A stretch of 64,000 nt of DNA from Anaerococcus urinomassiliensis (GTDB taxonomy: Bacteria; Bacillota; Clostridia; Tissierellales; Peptoniphilaceae): contig NZ_LT635782.1 in assembly GCF_900128425.1 (NCBI RefSeq), forward strand, positions 845,359-909,358. Direction: 5' to 3'. This document shows, piece after piece, positions 51,569-60,496 of this stretch (its first letter is position 1; the number at the start of each line of letters is the position of its first letter). A program made the position numbers and the translations under genes. Under the pieces are notes generated by a model. The model made no database searches, was not told the DNA's origin, and saw only the letters and a list, made by a program, of their open reading frames with translations.

Positions 51569-52792
51569 TTATAATATTTTATTTAACGTTTGCATAATCT
51601 TCTTACTCAAATTATTATCTAAAATACCAGTTTTAACCCCGTCGACTAATAAATCTATTAATTCTTGTGGAGGCGCAATTCCTTCATTTGCCATATATTC
51701 CATCATATCTAGCATTTGCAACACCTCATCATCACTAATTACATCAGAATCATAAGTCTCATCTGGCAACTGTGAATCTAGATAGTCAAACAATTCATTT
51801 TTTACTTCATCTAAATCTATTAAATTATCTTTGACCAATATTTTAATATTACTACTAGCACAAATTTCTTTAAGTAGATTAAAGGTTCTTTGGTCTGGTA
51901 CATTGATTACTTCTGGGATTAAATCTATATTTAATAACATTTCAAAAAAACTATTTGCAATCTCATTTGGATTCTTAGTGTAGTCTTCCACAGGTTCTGT
52001 ACTAATTGCTTGACCACTTATCTTATCTACAGCCAACAAAGTTTGAGGATAATAGGGCACAAAATCACTATTTTCTATAGCTTCTGGTAAAACCAGCAAC
52101 TGACATTCCATTTGTCCAGATTTTTTGGATTTTTTAATCTTCTTTAAGGTAGATATATCGATTATATTTGCTACAGGATAAATATTTTCCTTATTCCAAT
52201 CAACATTCACGCTATCCTTAGCTTTGTAACTTTCACCTTCTTTTTCAAGAAGTACAATACTAGGCTTATCATAAATGCTACAAATATCTAAATGATCTGC
52301 GTTTGTATTGGCTAATATTTTTGACAAATCAATACTAGCACTAATAGCTTGCTCTATATAACTATAATCTTTCTCATTATCAAATTGTTTTAGTGGCGAA
52401 AATTTTTCTGATTTTCTAAAATATGGAAATGTAAATGATCCTGTTATTTTTATACCATGTTCTTTTTTATACTTCCTAACTGCTTTTACTTCATTAGGAT
52501 TCAAGTCACCCATATTACCAAAAATTAGTTGATGATTTTCCAAAAGTAATGTTGAAACAAAATAATCATAATCTGAATAATCCATGTTATTATCTATAAT
52601 TTTTACAAATTTTAATAAATTCTCATCACCAATTGTAAGATTTATAGCATTATATTCATTTCCTGCTCCCATGATATTAATAAAACCTATTTGACCATCA
52701 AAAAGTTTTATTGCAAAAAATTGGTCTTCAGATATCTTCTTCCATAGCTTAGTTTTTCTGTATTTATAGGCGAGTTCGTAAAGTTTGTCCAT
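51569..52792 (-). CDS. Hypothetical protein (possible DUF7309/DUF6930-type)
   Basis: The 407-residue cytoplasmic protein is acidic with no membrane segment. The N-terminus, YELAYKYRKTKLWKKISED, followed by FINIMGAGNEYNAINLTIG, resembles uncharacterised Firmicute proteins with a DUF7309-like first domain and a DUF6930-like second one; I hold this with low confidence. The last part, LLDVLDS-like helices and SDDEVLQMLDMMEYMANEGI, may mediate protein contacts. It is the second gene of the operon. No catalytic motif is seen. Confidence 0.55.
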   Translation of the reverse strand: MDKLYELAYKYRKTKLWKKISEDQFFAIKLFDGQIGFINIMGAGNEYNAINLTIGDENLLKFVKIIDNNMDYSDYDYFVSTLLLENHQLIFGNMGDLNPNEVKAVRKYKKEHGIKITGSFTFPYFRKSEKFSPLKQFDNEKDYSYIEQAISASIDLSKILANTNADHLDICSIYDKPSIVLLEKEGESYKAKDSVNVDWNKENIYPVANIIDISTLKKIKKSKKSGQMECQLLVLPEAIENSDFVPYYPQTLLAVDKISGQAISTEPVEDYTKNPNEIANSFFEMLLNIDLIPEVINVPDQRTFNLLKEICASSNIKILVKDNLIDLDEVKNELFDYLDSQLPDETYDSDVISDDEVLQMLDMMEYMANEGIAPPQELIDLLVDGVKTGILDNNLSKKIMQTLNKIL

Positions 52793-52802
52793 AATTGTTC
52801 CT

Positions 52803-53879
52803 TTAACTTTTTCTAATCAGTGTTTTTTTATAAGATTTTTCTAGGTTAAGTATTTTTTTGACATCATACATAGAAACTTCTTCTAATGATTTGTGTGCCC
52901 AATTAGGCTTGTTATCTTTGTCTATAATCTTTGCTCTAATACCTTCATTTATTCTCTTTTCTTTCATTGAATTTTGGATTATCCTTAGATCTCTATCTAT
53001 AACTTCTTCATATGTTAGGTTTTTATCAGAAAAATATTTTTCAAATTGAAGAGCCAAGCTAAAAGGATCTCTTTCATTTAAAATAGCAAGTGTATTTTTT
53101 GCGAAATCATCATTATTTTCATTTTCCTTAAGGTCATCAAATATTTCTTCAATGCTTGGATGGGAAAAATACTTGTCAATTTTTTCCATGTTTTTATCTA
53201 TCTTGCTTTCTTCTAATTCCTGGCCAAAACTTTCAATACTTTTAGTAAATTGATTAAAAAGGTCCTTGCCATCATAATCTTTGGAAAGTGTAAAAAGATT
53301 ATTAATAACATCTTCATAGTCGCTAGATTTTATATAAATATCTGCAAAACCGTACTTTATCAAATCAGAAGCTTCTAGACTTGCTCCACACAAACCAACA
53401 TATTGTCCTAAAGCCTGTGGTAAGCTTGCTATAAATTTGCCTACACCCACATCTGGAGCAAAGCCTAGGCTTGTCTCAGGCATGGCCCAATTTATATTTT
53501 CCTCAACAATAATAAAATCAGAATTAATGCTAAGGCCTATACCTCCTCCCATGGTTACTCCAAACCAATGGCTAATAATAGGCTTCTTATAGGATGCTAC
53601 ATACTTATCAAGGTCGAACTCATTTTTCAAGAGTCCATCTTTTTCGTAAACAGAATCATTAACAAGATAATCGTAGTACATAGATTTAAGGTCACCACCT
53701 GCAGAAAAACCTTTATCTATAAGGCTGTCAAAAAGTACTGCCTTAACCTCATCATCTTGCTCAAACTTTTTTAAAATGTCTCTGATTCTATTAATAGAAT
53801 TATCGTCCAGTGAATTCAATTGTTTGGGTCTATCTAAATAAATTATTCCAATGTTTTCTTTTATTTTTTCTTTAATCAT
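52803..53879 (-). CDS. Enoyl-CoA hydratase/3-hydroxyisobutyryl-CoA hydrolase-like
   Basis: The 358-residue protein belongs to the crotonase family and, by length and C-terminal helical extension, resembles 3-hydroxyisobutyryl-CoA hydrolase (HIBCH). Visible are the LDRPKQLNSL start, oxyanion-hole FSAGGDLKSM, GVTMGGGIGLSI (second oxyanion region) and MPETSLGFAPDVG with the catalytic Glu/Asp pair. Its substrate is a CoA ester; valine breakdown is not supported by other genes here. It is the first gene of the ten-gene run. Confidence 0.87.
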   Translation of the reverse strand: MIKEKIKENIGIIYLDRPKQLNSLDDNSINRIRDILKKFEQDDEVKAVLFDSLIDKGFSAGGDLKSMYYDYLVNDSVYEKDGLLKNEFDLDKYVASYKKPIISHWFGVTMGGGIGLSINSDFIIVEENINWAMPETSLGFAPDVGVGKFIASLPQALGQYVGLCGASLEASDLIKYGFADIYIKSSDYEDVINNLFTLSKDYDGKDLFNQFTKSIESFGQELEESKIDKNMEKIDKYFSHPSIEEIFDDLKENENNDDFAKNTLAILNERDPFSLALQFEKYFSDKNLTYEEVIDRDLRIIQNSMKEKRINEGIRAKIIDKDNKPNWAHKSLEEVSMYDVKKILNLEKSYKKTLIRKS

Positions 53880-53987
53880 TGTTCATCCTCAGTATTTTTC
53901 TCTATTAACAAAATTTGTCTTTATAGATAATATCTACCCTTAAAGGTCTATTTATATTGATAATTGGATAATTATATTAAATCAGGC

Positions 53988-54024
53988 GCAAAAAAGCCTC
54001 ACTCTTATCAAAAGCGAAGCCTAA
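53988..54024 (-). terminator. Terminator after decarboxylase gene
   Basis: AGGCTTCGCTTTT pairs with AAGAGTGAGGCTT through several G-T pairs and is followed on the minus strand by TTTTTTG. Confidence 0.7.
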
Positions 54025-54031
54025 TTAATTT

Positions 54032-55399
54032 TTATTTTGTTGTTTCAAGTACTATATTTATTGCCTTATCTATGTTAGTATTAGGGTTTAAGAATGCCAG
54101 CCTTAGGATTACTTCCCCATCTATACTTGATGGTATGCATAAGATTTTGCCTTCTAGAGCCAAATCATTTGACCATTTTGTATAATCGGTAAGCTCCCAG
54201 CCCTTTCTTTTAAATACGACTATTGATAAAGTTGGATCCATCAGTAGTTCCAAGTGGTCACTATCCTTTATTGCTTGTGCACATTTTTTTGCATTATCTA
54301 AGCATTTCTCAATAGCTTGAGAGTATTTTTTGCTACCATAGGTCACTAGTGAATACCATAGTGGAAGTCCTCTGGTTCTTCTGGATAGATGTATAGCCAT
54401 ATCAGATGGATTGCTTTGGCTGTGATCAACTCCTTCTAGATACTCTGCATGTTGTGAAAAAGTATTGTAAACTCTCTTAGGATCTTTATAAATCAAACAA
54501 CAGCAATCGTATGGAGCAAACAACCACTTATGTGGATCTACAATGAATGAGTCAGCATCTTCTATTCCCTTATATAAGTCCCTTACACTTGGAGCTAATA
54601 TTCCTGCTCCACCATAAGCACCATCTATGTGTAACCAAATATCATGTTTTTTGCAAACCTTGCTAATAGAATCAATATCATCAATTGTTCCTGTGTTTGT
54701 AGTACCACAAGTTGCAACAACTGCAAATACTCCATCATTATCTTCAATCAATTTCTTAACAGATTCGCCAGTCATTCTACCCTTATCATCAGTATCAGCA
54801 ATTAAAACATCTACATCCAATACCTTTGCTATAGTTCTCACTGATGAATGAGTATCTTTTGAAATAATTAATTTGTAGCCATCACTAGGTCTTCCCTTTG
54901 GATAAATATTTTCATCTTTCCATTTATTTTTTGCATTATCTCTAGCACAAGCTAAGGCAGAAAGATTGCCGTAAGTACCACCAGACACAAAAGTACCAAT
55001 AGCTTCCTCTGGCCAGTCAAGATTTTTTTTAAGCCAATCCACCACTTGGTTTTCAGCATAAATAGCACCAGCCCCATTTTCCCAGATACCACCAAAAACA
55101 TTAGCTGCAGATACAACCTCATCAAAGGCAACAGCTGCCTTGGTAGGAGCACATGGGATATAGGCAAAATTCATAGGATCATCTGCTGAGCGAGTAGCCT
55201 TATTTAGAGTTTCAAAAATATCTAATGCTTTCTTTGGTCCAATACCATCCTCTGTTATAGTATCGCCAACACTATGTCTCAACTCCATGGCTGAAAGAGC
55301 AGTAGTTTTTGGATCCGATCCAGAAACAGTTCTCTCCTTAGCCCAATTCAATGCTAATTCTACAGATTCATCTTCATAATTCCAAAATTTATTATCCAT
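54032..55399 (-). CDS. Group II PLP-dependent amino-acid decarboxylase
   Basis: This aromatic-L-amino-acid/glutamate-type decarboxylase has PLP lysine K291 in VDPHKWLF, cofactor-contacting H184 (KDTHSS) and D259 (HIDGAYGG), and substrate-side IPCAPTKAA. The 455-residue length is normal. It would turn an amino acid, possibly an aromatic one, into an amine, consuming a proton. No antiporter gene is adjacent, so acid resistance is not indicated. It is monocistronic with about 250 bases of AT-rich space upstream. There a TTGCGT and TATTTT (17 bases apart) form a weak candidate promoter. Confidence 0.9.
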   Translation of the reverse strand: MDNKFWNYEDESVELALNWAKERTVSGSDPKTTALSAMELRHSVGDTITEDGIGPKKALDIFETLNKATRSADDPMNFAYIPCAPTKAAVAFDEVVSAANVFGGIWENGAGAIYAENQVVDWLKKNLDWPEEAIGTFVSGGTYGNLSALACARDNAKNKWKDENIYPKGRPSDGYKLIISKDTHSSVRTIAKVLDVDVLIADTDDKGRMTGESVKKLIEDNDGVFAVVATCGTTNTGTIDDIDSISKVCKKHDIWLHIDGAYGGAGILAPSVRDLYKGIEDADSFIVDPHKWLFAPYDCCCLIYKDPKRVYNTFSQHAEYLEGVDHSQSNPSDMAIHLSRRTRGLPLWYSLVTYGSKKYSQAIEKCLDNAKKCAQAIKDSDHLELLMDPTLSIVVFKRKGWELTDYTKWSNDLALEGKILCIPSSIDGEVILRLAFLNPNTNIDKAINIVLETTK

Positions 55400-55651
55400 A
55401 ATTCACCTCTAGTATTAAGATTTATAGTTCTAAAATAACCTCTACTAGTAAAATACATAAAAATTTAAAACTACGCAAGCACACGGTATGAATCACTAAA
55501 GTAAACTACCAAAATATAACCTTTATTTATGTGGTTTTAATGAATTAATATAAAATAATTTCAGAAAACTACTACAAATTATAACACTATTTCTAATATA
55601 AACTAACCTATAAATATTATTGTGCAATAACTAACAAATCATCTATAAATT

Positions 55652-56950
55652 TTATTCTATACCAGCATCCTTAATAACACCCTTGATGATTTCTTGTTCT
55701 TTTAAGGGTTTTGTAGTAGTTGTGAAATCTTCTTTGACAACAATATCTGGCTTTGTCTTGTCTAATTCGTTTATAGAACCCGATTCTGTAAGGCCTAAGC
55801 CGTCTGAAAATCTTAATACATAACCTGTTCTTGGTAGATCCACTTGTAATGGGTCAAATCCTATTCCATCGCCTCCAGTTCTTGTGCCAACTAATGTTGC
55901 AATTTTCGTTTCTTTGCAAAATGATGCTAACATTTCCGCTGATGAATACACGCCTTCGTCTACCAATAGATAAATATTACCCTTAAAACCAATAGTATTC
56001 TCAGCTGCTTCTACATAATCTTCATAGGATAGGTAATAATCAAAGTCCTTTAGAATCTCTTTTGTCTTTTCATCATAATCAGAATTTTCTACAAAATATT
56101 CAATATCAGATCTATAGCCCTCTTGTTTTATAGCTTTACTATTAATCTTGCCTGATTTTATAAAGCTATAGTTTATTGTTTGGTAATCATTATCTAAAAT
56201 TTTTGGAAGCAAAAACTCTTGCCAATATCTGGAGTCTCCTCCTCCGTTTCCCCTGATGTCTATTATTAAATTAGGGTAATCTTTAATCTCTAGCAAGAAA
56301 TCATCTAAAACTTCCTCGTCTTTTTTTCTATACAGATCTTCCAGCATAGAATTTATTTTCATATAGGCTAACTTATCTTTTAAAATTATATCAGTTGTTA
56401 AGTTAGCTACATCTGAAGAATCCTCTCCTGCATAGTTCATATTTTCCTTTATATAATCTTTTATACTTTGGTTATTAATATTGTATCTTTTTCTAACATT
56501 TTCTTTTTCGTATATTTTTGAAAAATCATGGCGCCAATCAGAATTTGGAGTGTGATAATAGCTTATGTATAAGCTTTTTGCAAATGATTCATCTATTAAA
56601 CTAGTGTGCCTATTGTTTAGCTCTGCTAAAACATCATTCATCCTATTATAAAAATCCCAATCGTTTTTGGATTCTCTTATGTAATTCTCGTACTCTTCTT
56701 TGTTATCAAGCCAATCTATGCCATACGCTATCTTATTAATTTCAAAAAATGGATAATATGTCTTTAATGTGTCATAAGCATAGTCAAAATCATACAAATA
56801 ATCTTCTGTACTAAGGTCAAATTCTGTATCGTCTATTTCTTTTAAATTTATAGTATTTATATCATTTTCTTTATTTTGATTAATATTATTTACAAATGTT
56901 ATTAGTATAACTACTACAGGTATTATTAATAGCAATTTTCTTTTTTTCAT
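55652..56950 (-). CDS. S41-family peptidase, secreted or membrane-anchored
   Basis: The 432-residue protein has an N-terminal membrane segment (about 5-24) and a C-terminal tail-specific-protease domain. It shows LIIDIRGNGGGDSRYWQ, catalytic Ser in YSSAEMLASF, and GTRTGGDGIGFDPL near the active site. A PDZ domain, common in S41 enzymes, is not evident. I set the start at ATG 56950 (MKKRKLL), which has CCAGGAG upstream; the track-like longer frame begins at TTG. It probably acts at the outer membrane face on peptides or proteins. Confidence 0.88.
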   Translation of the reverse strand: MKKRKLLLIIPVVVILITFVNNINQNKENDINTINLKEIDDTEFDLSTEDYLYDFDYAYDTLKTYYPFFEINKIAYGIDWLDNKEEYENYIRESKNDWDFYNRMNDVLAELNNRHTSLIDESFAKSLYISYYHTPNSDWRHDFSKIYEKENVRKRYNINNQSIKDYIKENMNYAGEDSSDVANLTTDIILKDKLAYMKINSMLEDLYRKKDEEVLDDFLLEIKDYPNLIIDIRGNGGGDSRYWQEFLLPKILDNDYQTINYSFIKSGKINSKAIKQEGYRSDIEYFVENSDYDEKTKEILKDFDYYLSYEDYVEAAENTIGFKGNIYLLVDEGVYSSAEMLASFCKETKIATLVGTRTGGDGIGFDPLQVDLPRTGYVLRFSDGLGLTESGSINELDKTKPDIVVKEDFTTTTKPLKEQEIIKGVIKDAGIE

Positions 56951-57009
56951 ATAATCTCCTGGCAAATCATTAGATGATTTTACATTATAATTATAATAAA
57001 TTTACAGGC

Positions 57010-57050
57010 ATAATAAAAGCAAGCACTCAATCAAAAGCAAGGTGCTTGCC
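57010..57050 (-). terminator. Terminator after 103-residue protein gene
   Basis: GCAAGCAC pairs perfectly with GTGCTTGC, with extra CTTGC/GATTG bases in a loop, and TTTTATTATG follows on the minus strand. Confidence 0.8.
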
Positions 57051-57058
57051 AAATATAT

Positions 57059-57370
57059 CTATTTAATATTGTGTTTTTCCATTCTCTCTTTAAAAAGATC
57101 TGTTATTATTTTTTCTAACTCTTCACGTTCTTTTTCTGGCAATGCTCCTGGTTTCTTGGCCACTTCATACAATTCAGGATTCTCATTTGCTATTTTTTCT
57201 ACTGCCTTAGTTGTTGCATGTCCTCTCACAAAAAATGGTATTTTCTTAATCCACTCTTCTGGTACAAGCGCCAAAATTTTTTTGCTTGCTTCTTTGTCTG
57301 TAAGTTTAGCTGTAGAGAGTCCTTTTTCAATTTGTTCTTGTTCTATTTTGGTAAAATCTGTTTTTTTCAT
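57059..57370 (-). CDS. Small protein with PCP_red-like segment
   Basis: The 103-residue cytoplasmic protein is mainly helical and charged. The stretch VPEEWIKKIPFFVRGHATTKAVEKIA resembles the PCP_red segment (proto-chlorophyllide reductase 57 kDa C-terminal type) found in many small bacterial proteins without photosynthesis. The function of that segment in such proteins is not known. The start has AGGATATATG spacing. It is followed by a terminator and is monocistronic. Confidence 0.6.
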   Translation of the reverse strand: MKKTDFTKIEQEQIEKGLSTAKLTDKEASKKILALVPEEWIKKIPFFVRGHATTKAVEKIANENPELYEVAKKPGALPEKEREELEKIITDLFKERMEKHNIK

Positions 57371-57442
57371 ATATCCTCCGTATAGTTAATTATATAAGCT
57401 TTATCTATTTTGTAAAGTTTAAATATAATGAAAAGTATATTG

Positions 57443-57859
57443 TTATAGGTCTTCTATATCCATCACTGTAACATTATTATCTAATAAAATTTGCGCAAAG
57501 ATACCCTGACCTTTTATAAGATTGCCTGTAAAAGAACCATCATATATATTATTTACCCCACAAGATGGGCTTCTAGATTGGAGAATTACTAAGCCCACTT
57601 GATTATCAATAACTTTGTCTAAAGCTATTTGGGCACCTTTTTTGAACTCATAGTCTACTGACCTGCCATTTTCCAATTTGACTACTCCACCAACAATTTC
57701 TGCCGGCTTTCTTGGCGTAGGTAGACCTCCAAGCACTTCTGGGCAGATGCTTATAACTTGGTGGTTTCTTAAGAATTCTACTAATTTCTTGCTATAGTTA
57801 TTTCCCCCATTGTATTTACAATTTTCTCCTAATAAGCATGCGCTGACTGCAATTTTCAT
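57443..57859 (-). CDS. DUF523-family protein
   Basis: The 138-residue protein matches DUF523, shown by VSACLLGENCKYNGGNN at the N-terminus, CPEVLGGLPTPRKPAEI, and LQSRSPSCGVNNIYDGSF. Several conserved cysteines (residues about 8, 13, 39 and 100) may bind a metal or act catalytically. Its function is unknown, though it is widespread in Firmicutes and proteobacteria. It starts 36 bases after the NERD gene stop. Confidence 0.9.
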   Translation of the reverse strand: MKIAVSACLLGENCKYNGGNNYSKKLVEFLRNHQVISICPEVLGGLPTPRKPAEIVGGVVKLENGRSVDYEFKKGAQIALDKVIDNQVGLVILQSRSPSCGVNNIYDGSFTGNLIKGQGIFAQILLDNNVTVMDIEDL

Positions 57860-57895
57860 AATATAACTTCTTTCATCAATATTTTTTTCACTAAG

Positions 57896-58654
57896 CTATT
57901 TTTTATTAACTACAAACCTACATTTTGGAAAGTTTGAGCAACCGATAAATTTCCCGTATTTACCGTTTCTTTCAACTAATTGTCCACCACATCTTGGGCA
58001 AATATGTTGTTTTATTTTTTTATCATTATCCCTCTTAATCTTTTTAATATCTCTAACATGTGAGAAATCACTTTGATGTGATTGATTTTTTTCTATTATT
58101 TTTTCAATATTTCTCACTTCATCAAAAGATATTATTTCTTCGGTGGATAAGGATTTAATAACATCACTTACATATGCTATTTTACAGACTTTCGAATTAT
58201 TAACCTCAATTGAATCTAAGTTAGCTTCTCCAGAAAAGGCAATTATAGAATGATATACCATATTGGGGTAATGTAGACTTAATATTTCTTCCAGCGATTT
58301 TATATGGGCATAGTTTTGAAAAATAGGATTCATAAAATAATATTTTTTACCTGCTAGGTACTGGGTCCATTGGTTTGAGAATTCTTTACCATAAATCTTG
58401 CCCTTATATCCCTTTGTCTCTATACAAAATATTCCATAGCAAGAGATTACAATGTGATCAATTTGAGTAGTCTTCGTGTTATCACTTGGGTTCTTGAGCT
58501 TTATATCGTGAAGTTTTATATATTTATCCTTGTCTAGATTTTTTATAGAAAATGCCGTGGCTATCTCTCCCATATCCCCTTTAAATTTAGATTTGAAAAC
58601 AGTAATTAGTAAAATGCATCCTATAAAAAATCCAATCGCAAATTTAAGTTCCAT
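57896..58654 (-). CDS. NERD-domain protein with C-terminal zinc ribbon
   Basis: The 252-residue protein has an N-terminal membrane helix (about 4-18) and a nuclease-related domain (NERD) with GDMGEIATAFSI, TTQIDHIVIS and CIETKGYKGKIYG (the D-x(n)-ETK core). A topoisomerase-type zinc ribbon follows: CPRCGG ... CSNFPKC at the C-terminus, which would bind DNA. Such proteins are linked to DNA processing or defence but have no firm assignment. The TKT/IDH and ETK residues look intact, so nuclease activity is possible. It sits between DUF523 and elaA-like genes. Confidence 0.9.
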   Translation of the reverse strand: MELKFAIGFFIGCILLITVFKSKFKGDMGEIATAFSIKNLDKDKYIKLHDIKLKNPSDNTKTTQIDHIVISCYGIFCIETKGYKGKIYGKEFSNQWTQYLAGKKYYFMNPIFQNYAHIKSLEEILSLHYPNMVYHSIIAFSGEANLDSIEVNNSKVCKIAYVSDVIKSLSTEEIISFDEVRNIEKIIEKNQSHQSDFSHVRDIKKIKRDNDKKIKQHICPRCGGQLVERNGKYGKFIGCSNFPKCRFVVNKK

Positions 58655-58667
58655 AGTATCTACTAAT

Positions 58668-59114
58668 TTACTTCTTGTCTACTATTAGTCTCATTTTTAT
58701 ATGGGCTATACCATCAAGTAAAAATTCATCAGATATTTGTACAAAGCCTAGATTTTCATAGAATTTTTTGGCATAAGTTTGGGCTTCTAAGTAGATTGCA
58801 TCGGCGTCAAAAAATTCTTTTGCTGCGATAATCCCTTCTTTTAATACCAACGTTCCAAGACCCTGGCGTCTATTCTTTGCTATGACTCTGCCTATTGCAA
58901 CATCTTCACTTTCAATTCCTCTGTCTAAAACACGTAGATATGCTACAATTTCATCTCCATCTTTTATGTAAACGTGTATGGCCTCTTGGTCAAGATTATC
59001 AATCTCTGGGTAAAGGCATGTTTGTTCTAGGACAAATACATCAAACCTGAGCTTCAAAATTTCATACAATTCATTAGCATCAAGATTACTAAAACGTTTT
59101 CTATAAGTTTGCAT
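58668..59114 (-). CDS. ElaA-type GNAT N-acetyltransferase
   Basis: The 148-residue GNAT protein matches the ElaA family: LYEILKLRFDVFVLEQTCLYPEIDNLDQEA near the N-terminus and IGRVIAKNRRQGLGTLVLK (acetyl-CoA loop) followed by ADAIYLEAQTYAKKFYENLGF. The substrate is not known. It starts 16 bases after the mazF stop and ends 13 bases before the NERD gene start region. Confidence 0.92.
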   Translation of the reverse strand: MQTYRKRFSNLDANELYEILKLRFDVFVLEQTCLYPEIDNLDQEAIHVYIKDGDEIVAYLRVLDRGIESEDVAIGRVIAKNRRQGLGTLVLKEGIIAAKEFFDADAIYLEAQTYAKKFYENLGFVQISDEFLLDGIAHIKMRLIVDKK

Positions 59115-59130
59115 AAATTAGTCCTCCCTC

Positions 59131-59460
59131 TTATACTTCTTCAATCTGAGCATATAAAACGTCTACTACCTTAGAAAATATATCAGTTGGCAATTTTTCA
59201 ACATATTTAAATCCCCTTGCCTTTAAGTCTAGAGTCTTCATATGTTCACATAGTATGACTCCACTTGTTTCTGTTCTGTCATCTAAACGAACATGCAAGG
59301 GAAAATTGTTATCGGTATTAGTTATTGGACAGGCAATTACCAAGTTAGTTTTTTCATTAAAAAAATTATTGCTTACAATTAAGGCCGGTCCATAACCAGC
59401 TTGTTCATGTCCTTTTTGGGGATTAAAGTTGACCTTTATTATATCACCTTGATCTACCAT
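59131..59460 (-). CDS. mazF: MazF-type toxin, with usual Arg replaced by Gly
   Basis: The 109-residue MazF/PemK endoribonuclease family protein would cut mRNA at short sequence motifs. Visible are DIIKVNFNPQKGHEQAG and the LIVSNNFFN strand, IACPITNTDNNFPLHV with the conserved Thr, and LCEHMKTLDLKARGF. In the usual GxRP motif (R29 in E. coli MazF, important for activity) this protein reads GYGP, so glycine replaces arginine. The downstream strands look normal. It may be weakened or have changed specificity. It overlaps mazE by seven bases. Confidence 0.88.
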   Translation of the reverse strand: MVDQGDIIKVNFNPQKGHEQAGYGPALIVSNNFFNEKTNLVIACPITNTDNNFPLHVRLDDRTETSGVILCEHMKTLDLKARGFKYVEKLPTDIFSKVVDVLYAQIEEV

Positions 59461-59693
59461 ATTTCATCTCCAATAGGATCTCCCCAATCAATTTCTAAGC
59501 TTTCATAATTTCCATCAAATCCTTCGAATAAATCCAAAATATTTTTTCTGGAATCAATTTTTTCAATTAATATTTTATTACCATCCGTTTTAAGTTCTAG
59601 TTCATCTTTTTCGTTAATATCAAGTTCATCAAGAATTACTTTGGGTATTCTAATTCCTTGGCTATTTCCCCATTTTTGCAATTTAACAGTCAT
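59454..59693 (-). CDS. mazE: MazE-type antitoxin
   Basis: The 79-residue antitoxin has an N-terminal AbrB/SpoVT DNA-binding fold, WGNSQGIRIPKVILDELDI, and an acidic C-terminal tail (FEGFDGNYESLEIDWGDPIGDEIW) that would bind and block the MazF dimer. The tail ends in an extended acidic stretch as expected. The start follows AGGAGGAAATACC. The operator palindromes upstream are the likely autoregulation site. Confidence 0.9.
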   Translation of the reverse strand: MTVKLQKWGNSQGIRIPKVILDELDINEKDELELKTDGNKILIEKIDSRKNILDLFEGFDGNYESLEIDWGDPIGDEIW

Positions 59694-59712
59694 GGTATTT
59701 CCTCCTATGTTT

Positions 59713-59750
59713 GTATATACTTAGTATATACCTAATTAGAGAATAGTCAA
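59713..59750 (-). promoter_or_regulatory. mazEF promoter with paired palindromic operators
   Basis: On the minus strand TTGACT (59745-59750) and TATACT (59723-59728) are 16 bases apart. Two identical palindromes GTATATAC (59713-59720 and 59724-59731) are spaced one helical turn (11 bases) and overlap the -10, suited to MazE-MazF repression. Confidence 0.8.
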
Positions 59751-59762
59751 TATAAAACAAAT

Positions 59763-59795
59763 AAAAAACCCGCCAATTAATCATCAGACGAGTTT
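59763..59795 (-). terminator. Terminator after purC
   Basis: AAACTCGTC pairs with GGCGGGTTT (one G-T pair each side) and is followed by TTTATTTG on the minus strand. Confidence 0.7.
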
Positions 59796-59805
59796 TTTAA
59801 AAATC

Positions 59806-60486
59806 TTAGCCAAGCATAATTTTTTCTAGTTCAAGTGGTTCGATGTATTGGTCACCCTTGTAGGCTCTCATATTTCCACCAGATATTTCATCTATTAGAG
59901 CAACTTTGCCATCTTTTATTCTACCAAATTCAAATTTGATATCATATAGGTCTAGTCCTTTTTTAGCTAATTCTTCTTTAACTATTTCTCCAATGTTTAG
60001 AGCTAAGTCAGTGAGTTCTTCGTATTCTTCTTCTGTCATAATATTTAGTAATGCTAGGGCATCTTTTGTGATTAGTGGGTCGTTTCTGTCGTCATCTTTT
60101 AAAGTGATCTCTACATATGGATCGATTTTTGTACCATTTTCTATATATTTGCCATATCTTCTGATGAAGGATCCTACTGCGTAGTATCTTACTATTACTT
60201 CTACACCTTGACCAAATACTTCTGCTTTTTTGACAACTGCTTCGTTTTTGTCTAGGTCAGCTGATACAAAGTGGGTTGTTAGTCCCTTATCATTTAGCTT
60301 TTCATAGAAGAATTTTGTCATGGCTACTGCTTGGTGGCCTGCACCCTCCATGGTAAGTCCAACGCTATTTGCACCTGGGTCAAATACACCATCATTACCT
60401 GTTACATCATCTTTAAATTTTAGTAAATATTCTTCATCATTTAGTTTATAAACATCTTTTGTTTTGCCTGTGTATACTTTTTCCAT
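59806..60486 (-). CDS. purC: SAICAR synthase PurC
   Basis: PurC joins CAIR and aspartate with ATP in the seventh step of IMP synthesis. The 226-residue length is typical. Visible are YTGKTKDVYKLND at the N-terminus (nucleotide loop), EVIVRYYAVGSFIRRYG in the middle, and the KFEFGRIKDGKVALIDEISGGNMR segment near the C-terminus. It lies 10 bases after purM and is the last gene of this purine block, followed by a terminator. Confidence 0.97.
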   Translation of the reverse strand: MEKVYTGKTKDVYKLNDEEYLLKFKDDVTGNDGVFDPGANSVGLTMEGAGHQAVAMTKFFYEKLNDKGLTTHFVSADLDKNEAVVKKAEVFGQGVEVIVRYYAVGSFIRRYGKYIENGTKIDPYVEITLKDDDRNDPLITKDALALLNIMTEEEYEELTDLALNIGEIVKEELAKKGLDLYDIKFEFGRIKDGKVALIDEISGGNMRAYKGDQYIEPLELEKIMLG

Positions 60487-60496
60487 ATTATTCTCC

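Noticed and set aside
55400..55651. Small gene or RNA in the AT-rich space upstream of the decarboxylase gene
   Set aside because: No open frame with a ribosome site and no stable hairpin was seen; it probably holds only a promoter.
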